From NCBI GenBank assembly GCA_950295325.1, contig OX485804.1:34970001-35034000 (forward strand): a stretch of DNA of 64,000 bases. Reading direction: 5' to 3'. A program made the position numbers and the translations under genes. The DNA is from Polytrichum commune (lineage: Eukaryota; Streptophyta; Polytrichopsida; Polytrichales; Polytrichaceae). The notes under the pieces were generated by a model. It was given only the letters and a program-made list of their open reading frames with translations. It was not told where the DNA came from and did no database searches. Positions 1 to 10,719 of this stretch are shown here, piece after piece (position 1 is the first letter of the stretch; the number at the start of each line of letters is the position of its first letter).

Positions 1-2
1 TT

Positions 3-197
3 CTGCCGGGTGATGGGGCATTCTACGCTAACAGATTGCCCTCTGTTCAAGAATGGGGATATTCTGTTCTACAATGGACAGCTATTAATGAAGCAAAGAA
101 ACGAGCAGGCCTTTATGCAAACTCTTTTTACTATTCTTTTTGCATATCAAGATTGGGGCGCTACACATTTGAACTGTCCATCCTTAAAAGGCACTGA
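3..197 (+). other. Unidentified open frame at the left edge
   Basis: A frame open from the window edge to a TGA at 195-197 gives a protein-like 64-residue stretch containing EAKKRAGLYANSF. A second frame (1-321) is also open, so openness alone proves nothing. I recognise no family. It could be an exon of the GDSL gene downstream, of another gene, or chance. No canonical GDSL block (GDS, GxND) is visible in it. Confidence 0.15.
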
Positions 198-419
198 AAA
201 GATATACCTCTGGTGTTTACACTGGGGATGTCCCCTCCTGTGGGATATTCTGGACTTCGACCCTTGGCCCCAAGGCCCTCATTCCAAGATGTCCCTTGGG
301 AGGAGCACTTCCCCTACATGAACTCTCAGTGGAAGTAGTTCATTCTTATACTGTTTTTGGATTATAGGGTTGTACCACCTACCGTTCAATTAATTTTTCT
401 CTACTGTTGGCATGCACAT

Positions 420-858
420 TAAGGTAGATGGTGCTAAAACTGTCAGTTTTAAGTGCTGAGCATATATACTACCATTAAATTTAAGAATTTCAAATGATTC
501 TCTCTAGCAATTGACATGGGATTCCAATGAACCAAAGTATGTCTTATCGGAAGTCTGTGTGCAAAAGTCAGGAGGGTTCAACATTTCATTGGTAGATGAC
601 CTGATGTTTAAGGTGGCAGACATTCACAGAATCTATATGTACTTAGGGTGGGTTCACACTAGGGTCCGGGTCCAAGAAACTTGAGGTCCAAAAGACCTTA
701 AAAACGGACTTTACTTTTGAACTCAAGATTGGTTTCTCAATCTAGGAGTATATGCATGATTGATGACTTCTGAGATTTGGCAGGAAAATAATACCACATT
801 AGCGATACTTCATTTTTCATTACGTTAAAGGGTGTTGGTTTTAGCACCATCTACCTTA
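420..858. mobile_element. Inverted-repeat element (AGGTAGATGG ends), 439 bp
   Basis: The first 21 bases (beginning TAAGGTAGATGGTGC) and the last 21 are exact reverse complements, which marks a non-autonomous DNA transposon. The flanks show ATT at 418-420 and 858-860, so the true ends may be 421-857. A motif resembling the outer end of the GGTTCACAC elements (GGGTTCACACTAGGGTCC) starts near 649 and suggests a second, nested fragment. It lies just upstream of the GDSL exon, probably in that gene's last intron. Confidence 0.75.
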
Positions 859-938
859 TTAGGCTGCAATCTTCCAGTTTTTCATGATGTTTCAACAGAG
901 ATGAAATCTTGAATCTGATGGGTCCTTGCTCACTGCAG

Positions 939-1125
939 AGATGGAATGCATCTTAGCGCCGAAGGGAGCGCTGTGATGCTCAAGGAGCTCCTCAAAGTGT
1001 TGAAAGATGCGCCCTGGCAGCCGAGCTTGCACTATGATGCAATGCCTGAAGACTGGTCTGAGCCCTCGGGTTACGGCATCCATCCATCCCTCGAAGATGT
1101 CCAAGAGGCAAGGGTTTCACCTTGA
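939..1125 (+). CDS. GDSL esterase/lipase, last exon (partial gene)
   Basis: This is the C-terminal exon of a GDSL/SGNH hydrolase of the plant isoamyl acetate-hydrolysing esterase type (CPRD49 group). The 3' splice site is ctcactgcag at 929-938. The first base A completes a codon, then GAT GGA ATG CAT CTT reads DGMHL. This matches block V (SDGLHLT in relatives), with the catalytic Asp at 940-942 and His at 949-951. About 60 residues follow, including an amphipathic segment (AVMLKELLKVLKD), to TGA at 1123-1125. In the family this block supplies two members of the Ser-Asp-His triad; the Ser (GDS) and Gly-Asn oxyanion blocks lie in earlier exons. I could not find those exons in 1-938, so they are probably upstream of the window. 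Whether the whole gene is intact is unknown. Confidence 0.72.
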
Positions 1126-3464
1126 CTGAATGCCCATGCTTTAAGGTAGACGGGTCTTAAATGGTCACCATTCCCGATTGGCCCACTCCTTCTAGGATTT
1201 TGACTGCATGACTAGTACGAGATGGTTAGCAGATCCAAATCAAGGCTGTAGTCAATTTCCTCATATGATTTGGAGCTCGTATGAAAATCTTACTCCTTAT
1301 CAAATTTAAGATACTCTTTCTTCGTAAATGATCTTATAGGTCCTCCCTATTATGTGGACTATTGAACCTAGACTAGCTAACTAATTTTGAACACATAGTC
1401 CACTCTCTTGTAAACATGTCTTTTGGGCGTCCACTCTTATGGTTCAGATTGCCATGAAGAACACTAAGCTCTTCCTCTTCGAACTGGATGAGTTTTACAC
1501 TTCTCCCTTAAACTTTAAAATGATGGGTTTTCAAAGCCAAATCATTTAGGCTACAAAAATATCCTTCTGCATATGACATTCTTTATAAAATGCTGTCAGG
1601 TTTTCTGTGTCATCAATGTTTATTTTCCATCATAATTTCCTTGTGATGGGGTGAAACAAGCATTGCGACAAACATAACTAACCTACTCATAAATTTATGG
1701 AAGGAAATCATAGCATAGTACATCCAATCCTTCTATATGAATGCCAGAGGTTTCCTCGATGGTTGACGACACTTGCAATTCCTCATAAATTTCCAAAGTG
1801 CATTCCACATACTACTCAGAAATGGTGTTGAGTTTACTATAGAATTATGTCATAATTGATCAATACACATGTGGACAGACATTTCTGATTGAATGAGCCT
1901 TATACATCTTTATGGTGGACTCTAGGCCACATGCAATATGGTCCTAGTTCTTGCGGTTATAGTGAATTGAGAATGCACAACTAAAGAGCACAGTTGTCAA
2001 AGCAACATTACTTGGTTGCAACCCAGACATGGATTTTTTGTTTCTCAAACAAAAGAAATTTTGCTTGAGTTGGAATCGTTCACTACTAGGAAACTGGGTT
2101 TCTGCGCACACTTGAGCCATTAGCTCAATTGGTGCAAAGTCTCAATGACAATGGAGTCATTTGAGGCAATCCAACCCCCCTACTGTTGTTGACACCTTGG
2201 GCCTCACCTGTCAGGCACAATGCCTATTGTTTTTTGAAACTCTAATACACCTACTCTCATTAGATCCATGATTATTCTAGTGTTTGACATATTTTGCAGT
2301 TCTTGTACCCAATCTATGCCTCCTCTGCTGCATAATTTATTTTGTTTTCCCCCAGTATAATCAAGAAATCTCTTCACATAGTAGTTGAGGGTTTACTTAC
2401 TCCAGTTGTGTTTACAACATTTGGTGCCACTATCTCACATATTTACCTCAAGGTAGGAAATGACCACACATCCACGTCCTTTGAGAGTTTAGGGTTTCAG
2501 ACTTGAGATCTGACATTTATGCCTCTTGAGAGGTCACGATTAATTCGCTTCCAGAGAAGTATTTGCACATAGTAAGCTTTGAAGTGATGAATGGAGAGTG
2601 GAGCTCTTGGTTCGACATGTAGGCTTGAAGGTTACAATCTAAATGGAGAAACACTGTGAGACACTATAATAGTGTTGATCTTGTTCAAATAATGCGAATT
2701 TTTGATAATGTGGTGACTCAAAGATGCAAGATGTGTTTTTTGGTGTAACATTCACGCCCTTTCTTGAATCCTTCTCCACTCAAGAGATTCAAGCACGATT
2801 TGTGTGACAAAAACTTGTGTAGGTAGGTACTTTTTGTTTTTCCAGGTCAGTTTCTTCGTGGATTGAAAATGAGACCTCTAGATATATTTGTTGTGTCTTA
2901 AAAAAGAGCGATGGTGTTTTGGAGGGGCGGATGAGGTCTATACAACCCGGAACAACCATTTTGCTCCTGCACCAAGCGCTCAATCCGTGCCCATTCTGTT
3001 GCCTTGCCATATCTCCACTCCGCAATCGCACCAATAGGAGCACAATTCTTAGACGCACCCACCGAGAATACTCTTGTTGGCATCCGATTGATCGAATGAG
3101 TGCACTCCTGCTAGCATCCGACTTACCCAACAAACACTCAAGAATCTCAAGGGACTCCAACACATACACGGATCTGAACACGATGTTGCAAAATGCAATG
3201 CTCCAGTAGAGCCTTTATTGGCAAATGCTACAACGGCTTGGCATCCTACTCACTCAATGTTGTTGCATTATCTCTCGTGAGTTCACAATCTATCTTTATC
3301 AAGACAAACTACAAATCCTTGATCGTCATAGCCCAACTACAACTCCTATTGAAGTCCCTGCCTCCCCTGCCACTTCACTCCTCCGACCCCCGCATCTCCC
3401 CACAATCGCCATGACCTCCCTATCGGCCATTCTCTCCATTGCATTCTCTCTAGCTCGCCGCTAA
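1126..3464. other. Gene-free stretch with degraded repeats
   Basis: No convincing gene. About 1137-1500 is a copy of the AGGTAxxTGGG family: the TTAAGGTAGACGGGTC end is at 1140, and the internal sequence closely resembles 32699-33005. On the minus strand, 2898-3181 holds two overlapping frames with protein-like stretches (ESLEILECLLGKSDASR and EWRYGKATEWARIERL) that look like one decayed coding segment split by a frameshift. I do not recognise the protein. Confidence 0.5.
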
Positions 3465-3953
3465 GGGCCACTTCACACACGAGACTGAGAGCCCGTGACC
3501 ATTACACTCCAAGCACTCTCATTGGTGGAAAGGACGGAGCCGGTCCAAGTTCGCTTCACACTACGCTTGAGGTACCAACGGAGTATGTGAATGCAAGATG
3601 GATGTAAAGTCTACATGGATTCCTACATGGCACCGAATGGATCACGTTTCACGGTCACTTGGACTATTTTCAAAAGCCACCTCTTGGAGGTAGGCCTAAC
3701 ACAAAACCAGGAGACCATGGCACTCCTAACGCTCACAACCGTTGGTTTATTCTATTTTATCATGTGTGAGGACCCGCATGAATAGAAATAGCATTTGGTT
3801 GAGGGCCCGGTCACATATGACTTCACATTACACTTGAGGGTCCGTGACCACACTACGTGATTTTGGAGGTGTGTTGGGACGGCCTTTGGACGCTTTCTTT
3901 TGGACTCTCACAATCTCATGGTCACGGTCCTTGGCTCGTGTGTGAAGTGGCCC
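3465..3953. mobile_element. PIF/Harbinger-like MITE, 489 bp, TSD TAA
   Basis: The terminal inverted repeats GGGCCACTTCACACACGAG are perfect over 19 bp (3465-3483 and 3935-3953). They are flanked by TAA direct repeats (3462-3464, 3954-3956). A G-rich terminus with a 3-bp TWA duplication is the signature of PIF/Harbinger (Tourist-like) elements. No transposase is encoded. The interior is related, in inverted orientation, to the fragment at 31575-31772. Confidence 0.88.
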
Positions 3954-4299
3954 TAAGCTCTACTCCAATATTGCCCACAACCGAAACCTACCACGAAACT
4001 CATCTTCATGAGCATCTCCACACACTTGAGTTAAACCTTCCCTTACCAACATACCATAACTCACCTAGATGCCTATACCAGGGATAGAAAATTGTCATGG
4101 GCTCCCTTGCCAATTCACTATCAAATCAACTACTACTCATTTCAACACTCTTGGTACATGTCACTATTGAAATAAAACTTATCAACAACCTCAATATCCA
4201 AAATTTATATCGATACATTTTTGATGACACAATCCATAAATTAAAAATAAATATACCAATATTATTTTATTTTTTGTTACTTGCAACCTAAATCATATA

Positions 4300-4854
4300 C
4301 AGTAACCTCCCACTTAAGTACGCACCCGTTTAAATACGCATCCCGGTTAAGTGCGCAATTTTTTTTTGACAAAAATCAGGGTTCATACTTTATTATTTGA
4401 ACATGTCATGCAAAGTCATTTGCCGCAAACGCATGAATTTTTTATGCTTGACATTCAATGTTAGTTTGTTAATGTTTTGATGAAACATTATTAAATGATC
4501 GTCGCAATTCATCATACATTTGTCCAACTTCCGTTTGAACATCATAACAAAGCAATTGGTCATCGACGTCGAGGACAATGTTTGTGTAGAGCTTCAAAGC
4601 CTTTGAAGTCAGTAGTACTTCTAGATTCATATTTGTCTTGACAGGTTGGATTTCATCATCGATGGGTGGTTCTTCTTCCATTTGCATCGTTCCTAGAACT
4701 TCATCAACGCCCTCCAAAATAACAACACAATATTCTTCGTCATTTGCATCATCGATATTTTTAAAACCGTTCATTTCTTCTGGATCGATGGAAATTTGCA
4801 AAGTACGCACCAACAACTCCAGTTCAAAGTGCGTATTTAAGAAGGAGATTATTG
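4300..4854. mobile_element. pogo/Tigger-type element, 555 bp, TSD TA
   Basis: The left end is CAGTAACCTCCCACTTAAGT. The right end is its imperfect inverted repeat; the outer 25 bases at 4830-4854 match at about 20 positions. TA flanks both ends (4298-4299, 4855-4856). CAGT termini with a TA duplication fit the pogo branch of Tc1/mariner. The left end holds three direct copies of a TTAAGTACGCACCC-like motif, probable transposase-binding repeats. It is an internally deleted copy that keeps only the end of a transposase gene. It ends 392 bp before the ATP synthase epsilon start codon. Confidence 0.82.
4393..4816 (-). pseudogene. pogo/Tigger transposase C-terminal remnant
   Basis: Minus-strand translation gives an acidic linker (FKNIDDANDEEY, EEEPPIDDEIQP). 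It is followed by a helical stretch and, after a frame change near 4470-4580, a tail ending RQMTLHDMFK. An acidic segment and a terminal KQxTLxxFF-like tail are typical of the end of pogo/jerky transposases. No DDE catalytic residues remain. The frameshift and loss of the N-terminal two-thirds make it a pseudogene carried by the surrounding element. Confidence 0.62.
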
Positions 4855-4951
4855 TATTGTCCTCAACGGAGCCTTTAATTCTTCAAAATGTTACACATCG
4901 ACCTCACTTTGAACGTTGGAGTTTCTCACCTAGATCCATCCAGGACCGGAT

Positions 4952-5058
4952 GAAAAACTGCGTCTGCGTTCATCCATGCTCACGTGGGATGAGAAACTGC
5001 ATCTGCGTCCATCCATGCTTAAGTGGGACGAGAAACTGCGTCTGCGTTCATCCACCCA
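4952..5058. repeat. 39-bp tandem repeat, three copies, upstream of ATP synthase epsilon
   Basis: GA(A/G)AAACTGCRTCTGCGT recurs at 4952, 4991 and 5030 with exact 39-bp spacing. The third copy is truncated. The units are nearly identical, so the array is young. It lies between the pogo element and the gene's pyrimidine-rich leader, in the probable promoter or 5' UTR. Confidence 0.9.
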
Positions 5059-5070
5059 GAGACACAAGGA

Positions 5071-5246
5071 AGGATCTTCTTCTTCTTCTTATTCTTCTTC
5101 GTCTGCTCATCTCCTCTTCGTCGTCCCCATTGAAGCAAGCGCAGAGCATTTGCCGAGGCGAAACCCTAGTTGGGAGTCTCCCTTCCTTCCTTCCCCCCCT
5201 GTCCACGAACCGATCGATCGATCGATCAGACTAGAATACTCGCACC
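5071..5246 (+). promoter_or_regulatory. Pyrimidine-rich leader with telo-box
   Basis: A TTC/CTT-rich tract (about 5080-5120) is followed by AAACCCTAG at 5161-5169, a telo-box common near the starts of plant housekeeping, ribosomal and mitochondrial-protein genes. A second CTTCCTTCC tract and (GATC)n at about 5211-5227 lie just before the start codon. The layout fits a constitutively expressed gene. The transcription start is not visible and I see no clear TATA box. Confidence 0.5.
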
Positions 5247-6731
5247 ATGTCGGGGGTGGCGCAGGCAGCAGGGCCTTTCTGGAGGAACGCGGGCATGACG
5301 TACCTTTCGTACGCCAACACGTGCGCCATCGTGATTCGCAACTGCTTGAAGGAGCCTTTCAAGACCCAGGCTGCCACCCGCGAGCACGCTTACTACAAGG
5401 TCCAAACCTATGTCGACGGTGTCGCTCAGAAACCAGGTGCGGGTCAATTCCTATCAATCTTGCTCTCTGTCTATGTCTGCATCGTCCTTGCCTGCGTGGT
5501 GTACGTGGTACTCCTGTTTCTAAATCTCAACGATAACCTTACCTTGACATCTGTTCAACCAAAGCAGGGCATTGTTGTGTATATTAGGCCACTAGCTGAA
5601 AACATCAAATGAGCAAGTAATGTATCTGCATTTCCGGCAGCAAAGTAACGACATAGAGAAATTAGCTTCTCATGTTAGGGTTCCATTTCGTCGTGTTGAA
5701 GGTGGACAATTACCTTTTTAGACTAGTCTTTAGGAGGTGCGGATTAAATGGACGGCCAATTCTACCTTCCTGACTTGCTAGATCGTTCTTGCATGTGTCT
5801 GTGTTTAGGGTTATTCTCTTGTGGTACTCCTGTTTCTAAATCTCAACGATTACCCTACCTCGACATCTGTTCAACCAAAGCAGGACATTGTAGTGTATAG
5901 TAGGCCACTAGCGTTGAATGATCAAGTAATGTATCTGCATTCCCGGAAGCAAAGTAACAACGTAGAGCAATTAGCTTCTCCATTTCGGCGTGTTGAAGGT
6001 GGATATTTATCTTCTAGAACTAGTCTTTAGGGAGGTGCGGACTAGATGGACGGCCAATTATATCTTCCTCTCTTTCTAAATTGTCCTTGCATGTGTGTGT
6101 TTGTGGTAATTCTCTTGTGGTACTCCTGTTTCTAAATCTCAACGATAACTACACCTCTACGTCTGATTAAACAAAGAGGGGTACTGTAGTCCTTAGTAGG
6201 CCACAAGTTGAAAACATCGAATGATCAAGTAGTATATCCGCATTTTCAGCAGCAAAGCATAAACATAGAGCAATCGGTTTCTCATGTTAGGGTTCCATTT
6301 CGTGGTGGATATCTATCTTCTAACACTAGTCTTTAGGGAGGTGCGGACTAGATGGACGGGCAATGCTATCTTCTTCTCTTTCTAGATCGTCCTTGCACGT
6401 GTCTGCCTTTCTCGTAATTCGCTTGTTGTACTCCTGTTTCTAAATCTCAACGATAACCACCTCTACCTCTGTTCAACCAAAGCAGGAGATTGTAGTCCAT
6501 AGTAGGTCACAAGTTGAAAACATTTAACGAACATTTATTTATCTGCATCACCAGTATGCTTCAGCATAGGCAAAGACCAAGTTTCTTCTTATGGTAGGGT
6601 GTTTTTTCATTGTGTTTGAAGTTCATTGTTTTCATTTTGCAATACATTTTGAGGTTAGCCTTAACCGTTGTGCTCCTGTTGTGTCAGTGGTACGAGAAGC
6701 TGTTACTGCTGGTGAGAAGTCTGTAGCATGA
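5247..6731 (+). CDS. Mitochondrial ATP synthase F1 subunit epsilon
   Basis: Small central-stalk subunit of mitochondrial F1 ATPase (the plant epsilon, equivalent to bacterial-type stalk partners of gamma and delta). Exon 1 is 5247-5436 and carries the family core: PFWRNAGMTYLSYANTCA, then RNCLKEPFKT and YVDGVAQKP. These match plant epsilon landmarks (PFWRAAGMTYI, RNCLKEP, DGKPQKP). The donor is CCAG|gtgcgg in phase 1. My proposed exon 2 is 6688-6731 (acceptor ttgtgtcag), completing a Val codon and adding VREAVTAGEKSVA before TGA at 6729-6731. The total is 77 aa, slightly longer than the roughly 70 aa usual in flowering plants. Reading through the intron instead gives a hydrophobic tail to 5612 that does not fit the family. 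The 1251-bp intron is mostly tandem repeats. Exon 1 is secure; exon 2 is inferred from splice sites, phase and a sensible short tail. Confidence 0.88.
5483..6545. repeat. About 300-bp tandem repeat, four copies, within the epsilon intron
   Basis: GTGGTACTCCTGTTTCTAAA and its surroundings recur at 5505, 5821, 6117 and (altered) 6424, spacings of about 316, 296 and 307 bp. Each unit also repeats a CCAAAGCAGG...GTAGGCCACTA block and a TCTGCATT...GCAGCAAAG block. The last copy is truncated. The short frames shared by the units are not conserved as protein. Confidence 0.9.
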
Positions 6732-7904
6732 GAAAATCGAAAACAATGGAGAAACAGCCATTGGGGACGGAGTACCACCCCAGGTGGTCTCAAGGCCCTC
6801 CGATGTTAGCTTCTGTACTAATGATGAAAGCATGAGGAAAAGCACATTACATTCCTCCTTGTATGGCACTACTTTGCTTCACAGAATGTTGGCAGAAAGT
6901 CAGTACCTGTGTTTTTGTGATTTGATTCTTAATTCTAGCAAGAACTGTGTTCCACAGTACTGAGGAGCACTGTGTTGTTGCTATGGTAATAATGGAGACA
7001 ACGCATGGCAAAGGAGCAAACAACGTGAGGGTCGGTTTTTGGCATTGTTTTTTCAATTGAGAAAATATGAGATGACTTGAACTTGCAATGTGTCTGTTTG
7101 ACAACCCTGTCCAGTTTATCATTAGATGAAGATCAACTAAAATGGGGAGTGGGCTTCTCAGTCTGATGTCCCTGCTCTGGCACACACGGATAGTTTGGAC
7201 GAAGTGAAGACTTATAAGATAGGTTTAAACTTCATGTACCGGATCATGATATTGAAAAAAGTCCTGAAGGGCGTAATTTGAAGTATTACCGAACTCCATC
7301 CTGAGTATTCTCAAACGATTGTCTGTTAGAGGTTGCAAATGGCTTGCCTCCTTGTAAGTTGAATTAGATCTGTGTAGTGTACCAAGAAGAGCAGGTAAAT
7401 TGAGTACAGAAAATGCGATTCACTCTGAACTCTGGATTCGATTTAAAGTGTTTTGGTGCAACTTTTCTGTCCAGGGACAGATGAACCCTAAAAGAAGTAA
7501 CGGGATGTAAAATCTTGGCTTGTAATGGGCCAGTGACTAAATTCTTAAATGAAAGAAACAAGTGAGCTTTGATATCTGTGAAAAATGTTTAGAAGCATAC
7601 CCACTGGTGTATAGGTTCTGCATGGGCATCTTTTGATTCAAGATGATGATCCGTTGCTAGATTTCTGGAATTTGAAACTGAAAATTTCCCTGAGGATCTG
7701 GCTGCACATACAGCCCACCCTCTATGTCTGTTCACCACTTTGGATTAAGGAAACTTAGGAACACTTCTGTGGTGTTAACACTTTAACAGAGACGATTTGT
7801 GACACTTCCATGAATAACACTTATTTGACTTTGGGAGTTGGAAACAGTCACACTTATGTAAATAGAGGATGAAAACACATAAGACATGAATGTTATCTTA
7901 CATC
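6732..7904. other. 3' flank of epsilon gene, no further gene seen
   Basis: This holds the 3' UTR of the epsilon gene and AT-rich sequence. Short frames on both strands (for example 6847-7185, minus) show no recognisable domain, and I assigned no repeat family here. Confidence 0.4.
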
Positions 7905-8815
7905 TTAGTGTAATGGAAGAACAAATCTGAAGTACTTTGAGAATTTTGTGCATGCTAGGAACCTAATTTCCTTTTGAAGTGTGCAAATGCTTTGGATGAG
8001 AGATGTAACATTAGTAGGTCTTTGTTCCAAAATTTGTTTCAAGGTCACTAATGTACTTTTAGCATCCTTGAATTCTACTCCATCTACCATCATATCACTA
8101 ATTTGCACATTGTCAGCTTCTTTAATGGGTTCATTGTCAGTTGCATCATCTCTTTCATCAAGTATACTTATAATTTCCTCCTCAGTAGGTATGTAGGGAT
8201 TGTTTTGATCAAATTCTTGGTTATAATTGATGAACTCATGTGTATTCATAGTGGGTCCAATTTTCCACTATGTGGATACCAATGCTTTGTTGTTCCAGTA
8301 AGGTAGTAACTTCTTCTAACTCTTTTTGTATTGCTTCATGAGCTTCTTTATCTCTCATGATTGCCTCTTTTGCTTCCATATTGTCAAAAAGAATATGTGT
8401 ATGTTTTTAACAATTCATGATTGTTTGATGTAGTAACTCCAAATGCGCCGAGCATTCTCTAGCCTCATCACATATTGATACACATCAATATCTTTGGTTT
8501 TATTTTCTACAAGAGAATCTACATGGTGTCGAAATGAGTCGCTTATGGTATTGAGCTTTAAATGATCGAATAATTCTTGCATCTATGGTTTGGAATCTAC
8601 TTGTAGTATTTGGAGGCATGAATTCAAGTCTAGCCACCCTCAATTGTGCACCTACATTAAGTACTTGGTGACCTAAAAATTTGTCAACCAATAATGACAT
8701 TTTTTTCCTTTTTGTGCAACAACCATCCTCCTCTCAAAATCAAGCATAAATTCCTCATACACACTTTTAGTCATCCAAGCCTTCTTATTTGCAAACTGCT
8801 TACCACCTCCTATCT
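7905..8815 (-). pseudogene. pogo/Tigger (DDE) transposase fragment
   Basis: Minus-strand pieces line up in order with the second half of a pogo/Tigger transposase. NKKAWMTKSVYEEF (about 8755-8800) matches the NKKAWMT...EEW block. A LLVDKF...H segment (about 8650-8700) corresponds to the LLVDNxPxH catalytic strand, with Asn changed to Lys. LEFMPPNTTSRFQTIDARII (about 8590-8640) matches the LPPNTTSxLQPxDxGVI block. A DVYQYVMRLENARRIW-like stretch follows, then an acidic C-terminal part (EEEIISILDERDD). Stops and frame changes separate the pieces, so it is dead. I found no CAGT termini around it. Confidence 0.8.
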
Positions 8816-8819
8816 TGTT

Positions 8820-9551
8820 ACATGAATAAACACATTAATAATCTACACACAAATCAATATAACAAAGTTGACCATGCAATCGACACCACTCTTAGCTCAC
8901 CCCTCAAAACGACACTTCATTCTCATGAATATTGGTGTAATTAACAATCACCCTCCATACAATGCTTTACCCTCCTAGCTACTCCCATGCACTTGCTACC
9001 TACCAAAATGCAAATTTCTTGCATGCCTCCGCCCCAATATTATTTATATTTAAGGCACCTCCCCCCATGACACACCCCCATTCTACCCATCACCTCAACT
9101 TACAATACAGTTCATGGGATTCACCTACTACAAGACTAGATCTCCCTAATTGCCACCACTTGCACACATGAAAAATATGGTTTACTTATCCCACACATCT
9201 GTAATCTGGGCTAAAACACACCCCCCCCCCTCTTTTATTATCAAGGTTAGCATCCATGGCATCATTTGTAGAGCCTCCATTGATAAACTTAAAAGTCTTA
9301 TTTACCCCATTTTACAATAGAAACCCTTATGAAAACTATTCCACGCAATGCCATCAAATATCTCACGTTCATGGTACTCAACAAAAGGAAACTTGAAAAA
9401 CAAACAAGCCCTAGTCCCGATACCAAAAAGTGGCACTTGTCTCTCATCACCTTCAAAGGGTCCACTTCTCAATACTTTGCATTTGCAGTAAGTGCAACAA
9501 TAATGCGTTTGTTCTCCTTCTTCATAGACAAGTGTACGATAGTATCCGGGG
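8820..9551. other. AT-rich spacer with one unassigned frame
   Basis: No gene recognised. A minus frame at 9302-9565 contains a cysteine-rich stretch (CCTYCKCKVLRSG) that could be decayed coding sequence, but it overlaps a hAT-like end and no family is evident. A run of about ten C lies near 9221-9231. Confidence 0.35.
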
Positions 9552-9603
9552 ATATTTTTGGGCATAATTGGTCAAAATCCGTGTGTTTTCCAGGTCCAAC
9601 TGG

Positions 9604-10030
9604 TTAAGGTAGAAATACCATAACCCGTGAAAATAAGGTGATTCGCATTGAAGATCTGGTCTGACAATCATGAGATGATTTTCCAACATAGACGAGAAGG
9701 ATTCATGAAGAATGCAAGTTGTTTCATATTTTTCTGTCCTATACAAAAAATGCTACAATTTTTTCAAAGTGGAAAGTTGTCCAACCCCCTACTCGTTCAC
9801 TCGATTCTCCCTACACCGAACACAGTGATCCACATCTCCATACATAACATTGCCTAAATCGGTTACCTCATGAGTACATTAACACTTGACTCGCAGTGGC
9901 TACACTAAGTGTACACGCATTAAAGTTGCAGCCAAGTCATGATCGGTTTTAGAAATGGCACTTCACCATTATGACGGCGGTCTAGTGCACGGCTAGAGGG
10001 TGGTTAACAGGTTATGGTATTTCTACCTTT
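9604..10030. mobile_element. AGGTAGAAATACC element inserted in a hAT-like repeat, TSD TTA
   Basis: AGGTAGAAATACCATAACC at 9607 pairs with GGTTATGGTATTTCTACCT ending near 10028. The flanks read as hAT-like host sequence on both sides: TGTTTTCCAGGTCCAACTGG then TTA before it, TTA then ACATGCCTTG after it. In uninterrupted host copies these sides are continuous (GGTTACATGTTG), so a 3-bp TTA duplication is supported. The hAT-like host begins around 9552 (GATATTTTTGGGCATAATTGG). Confidence 0.72.
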
Positions 10031-10105
10031 AACATGCCTTGAAGTTACGGGCCTTGGAACGGGGTTGTAGAGTGCAGTAGGCTCACTTTGTAAGGGCATC
10101 ATGTA

Positions 10106-10719
10106 CACTAAATATGATATTTAGTGTTTGATACACTAAATACGAGCGCATACACTAAACATCACTAACCCTATGAAAGTAAGTAACATTAAATGTAAAC
10201 TCAAACACTAAATATCAACTATGGTAATATGTGGAAGTTACATGCACGAATTTAGTGCCAATAAGGAGGTTCAAAAGGCTCAGTTCCTCATTTATTGATT
10301 TATTACAAGCAGGGATACATGGCTTGGACACATAGCTCCTGAATCCCCTCAACAAACAATCACATGTATTGAAAATGACCTCATATTCATCTCCAACAAA
10401 AGAGCACACTATTTCCATCGACAAAGCAAATGAACAAGCGCAGTGCATTTTTTTGAGTCTTTGACGAGATTCCGCTCAACCTACACATCTTAGATCGCGA
10501 GGGTTTTGGTTATATGGAAGCTTAAGGAAGTGAGGAGGACGAGAGAGAGAATCTTGAAGCGATCGAAGAAGAGTGTTTCATGAGAAGGGAGGTGGGAGTA
10601 GGGAAGGTGGCAGCGCATTTATGTCTAACACTAATTATCAAAGAATTGAAAATTAGTGTTGAGCAAGGTAGGGTGGTAACAACACTAAATATAATCAAAC
10701 ACTAAATATCATATTAGTG
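10106..10719. mobile_element. TA|CAC element, subfamily 2, long form (614 bp)
   Basis: The ends are CACTAAATATGATATTTAG inverted repeats, flanked by TA at 10104-10105 and 10720-10721. Many internal copies of ACACTAAAT or ATTTAGTGT occur near both ends, like transposase-binding subterminal repeats. Relative to the roughly 320-bp copies at 31897 and 41551 it holds about 300 extra bp (about 10275-10600). On the minus strand this looks like the 5' part of a gene: pyrimidine-rich leader, AACCCTCGCG and a frame at 10448-10215. That protein is unrecognised; it may be the family's own decayed gene or captured host sequence. Confidence 0.8.

Noticed and set aside
1-938. Upstream exons of the GDSL esterase
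   Set aside because: No GDS, GxND or other family block could be found in any + frame; most of 420-858 is a transposon.
5247-5612. Continuous frame from the epsilon start codon through the intron, adding a hydrophobic tail
   Set aside because: The tail is encoded by the intronic tandem repeat, does not fit the family, and a good donor (CCAG|gtgcgg) lies exactly where the conserved core ends.
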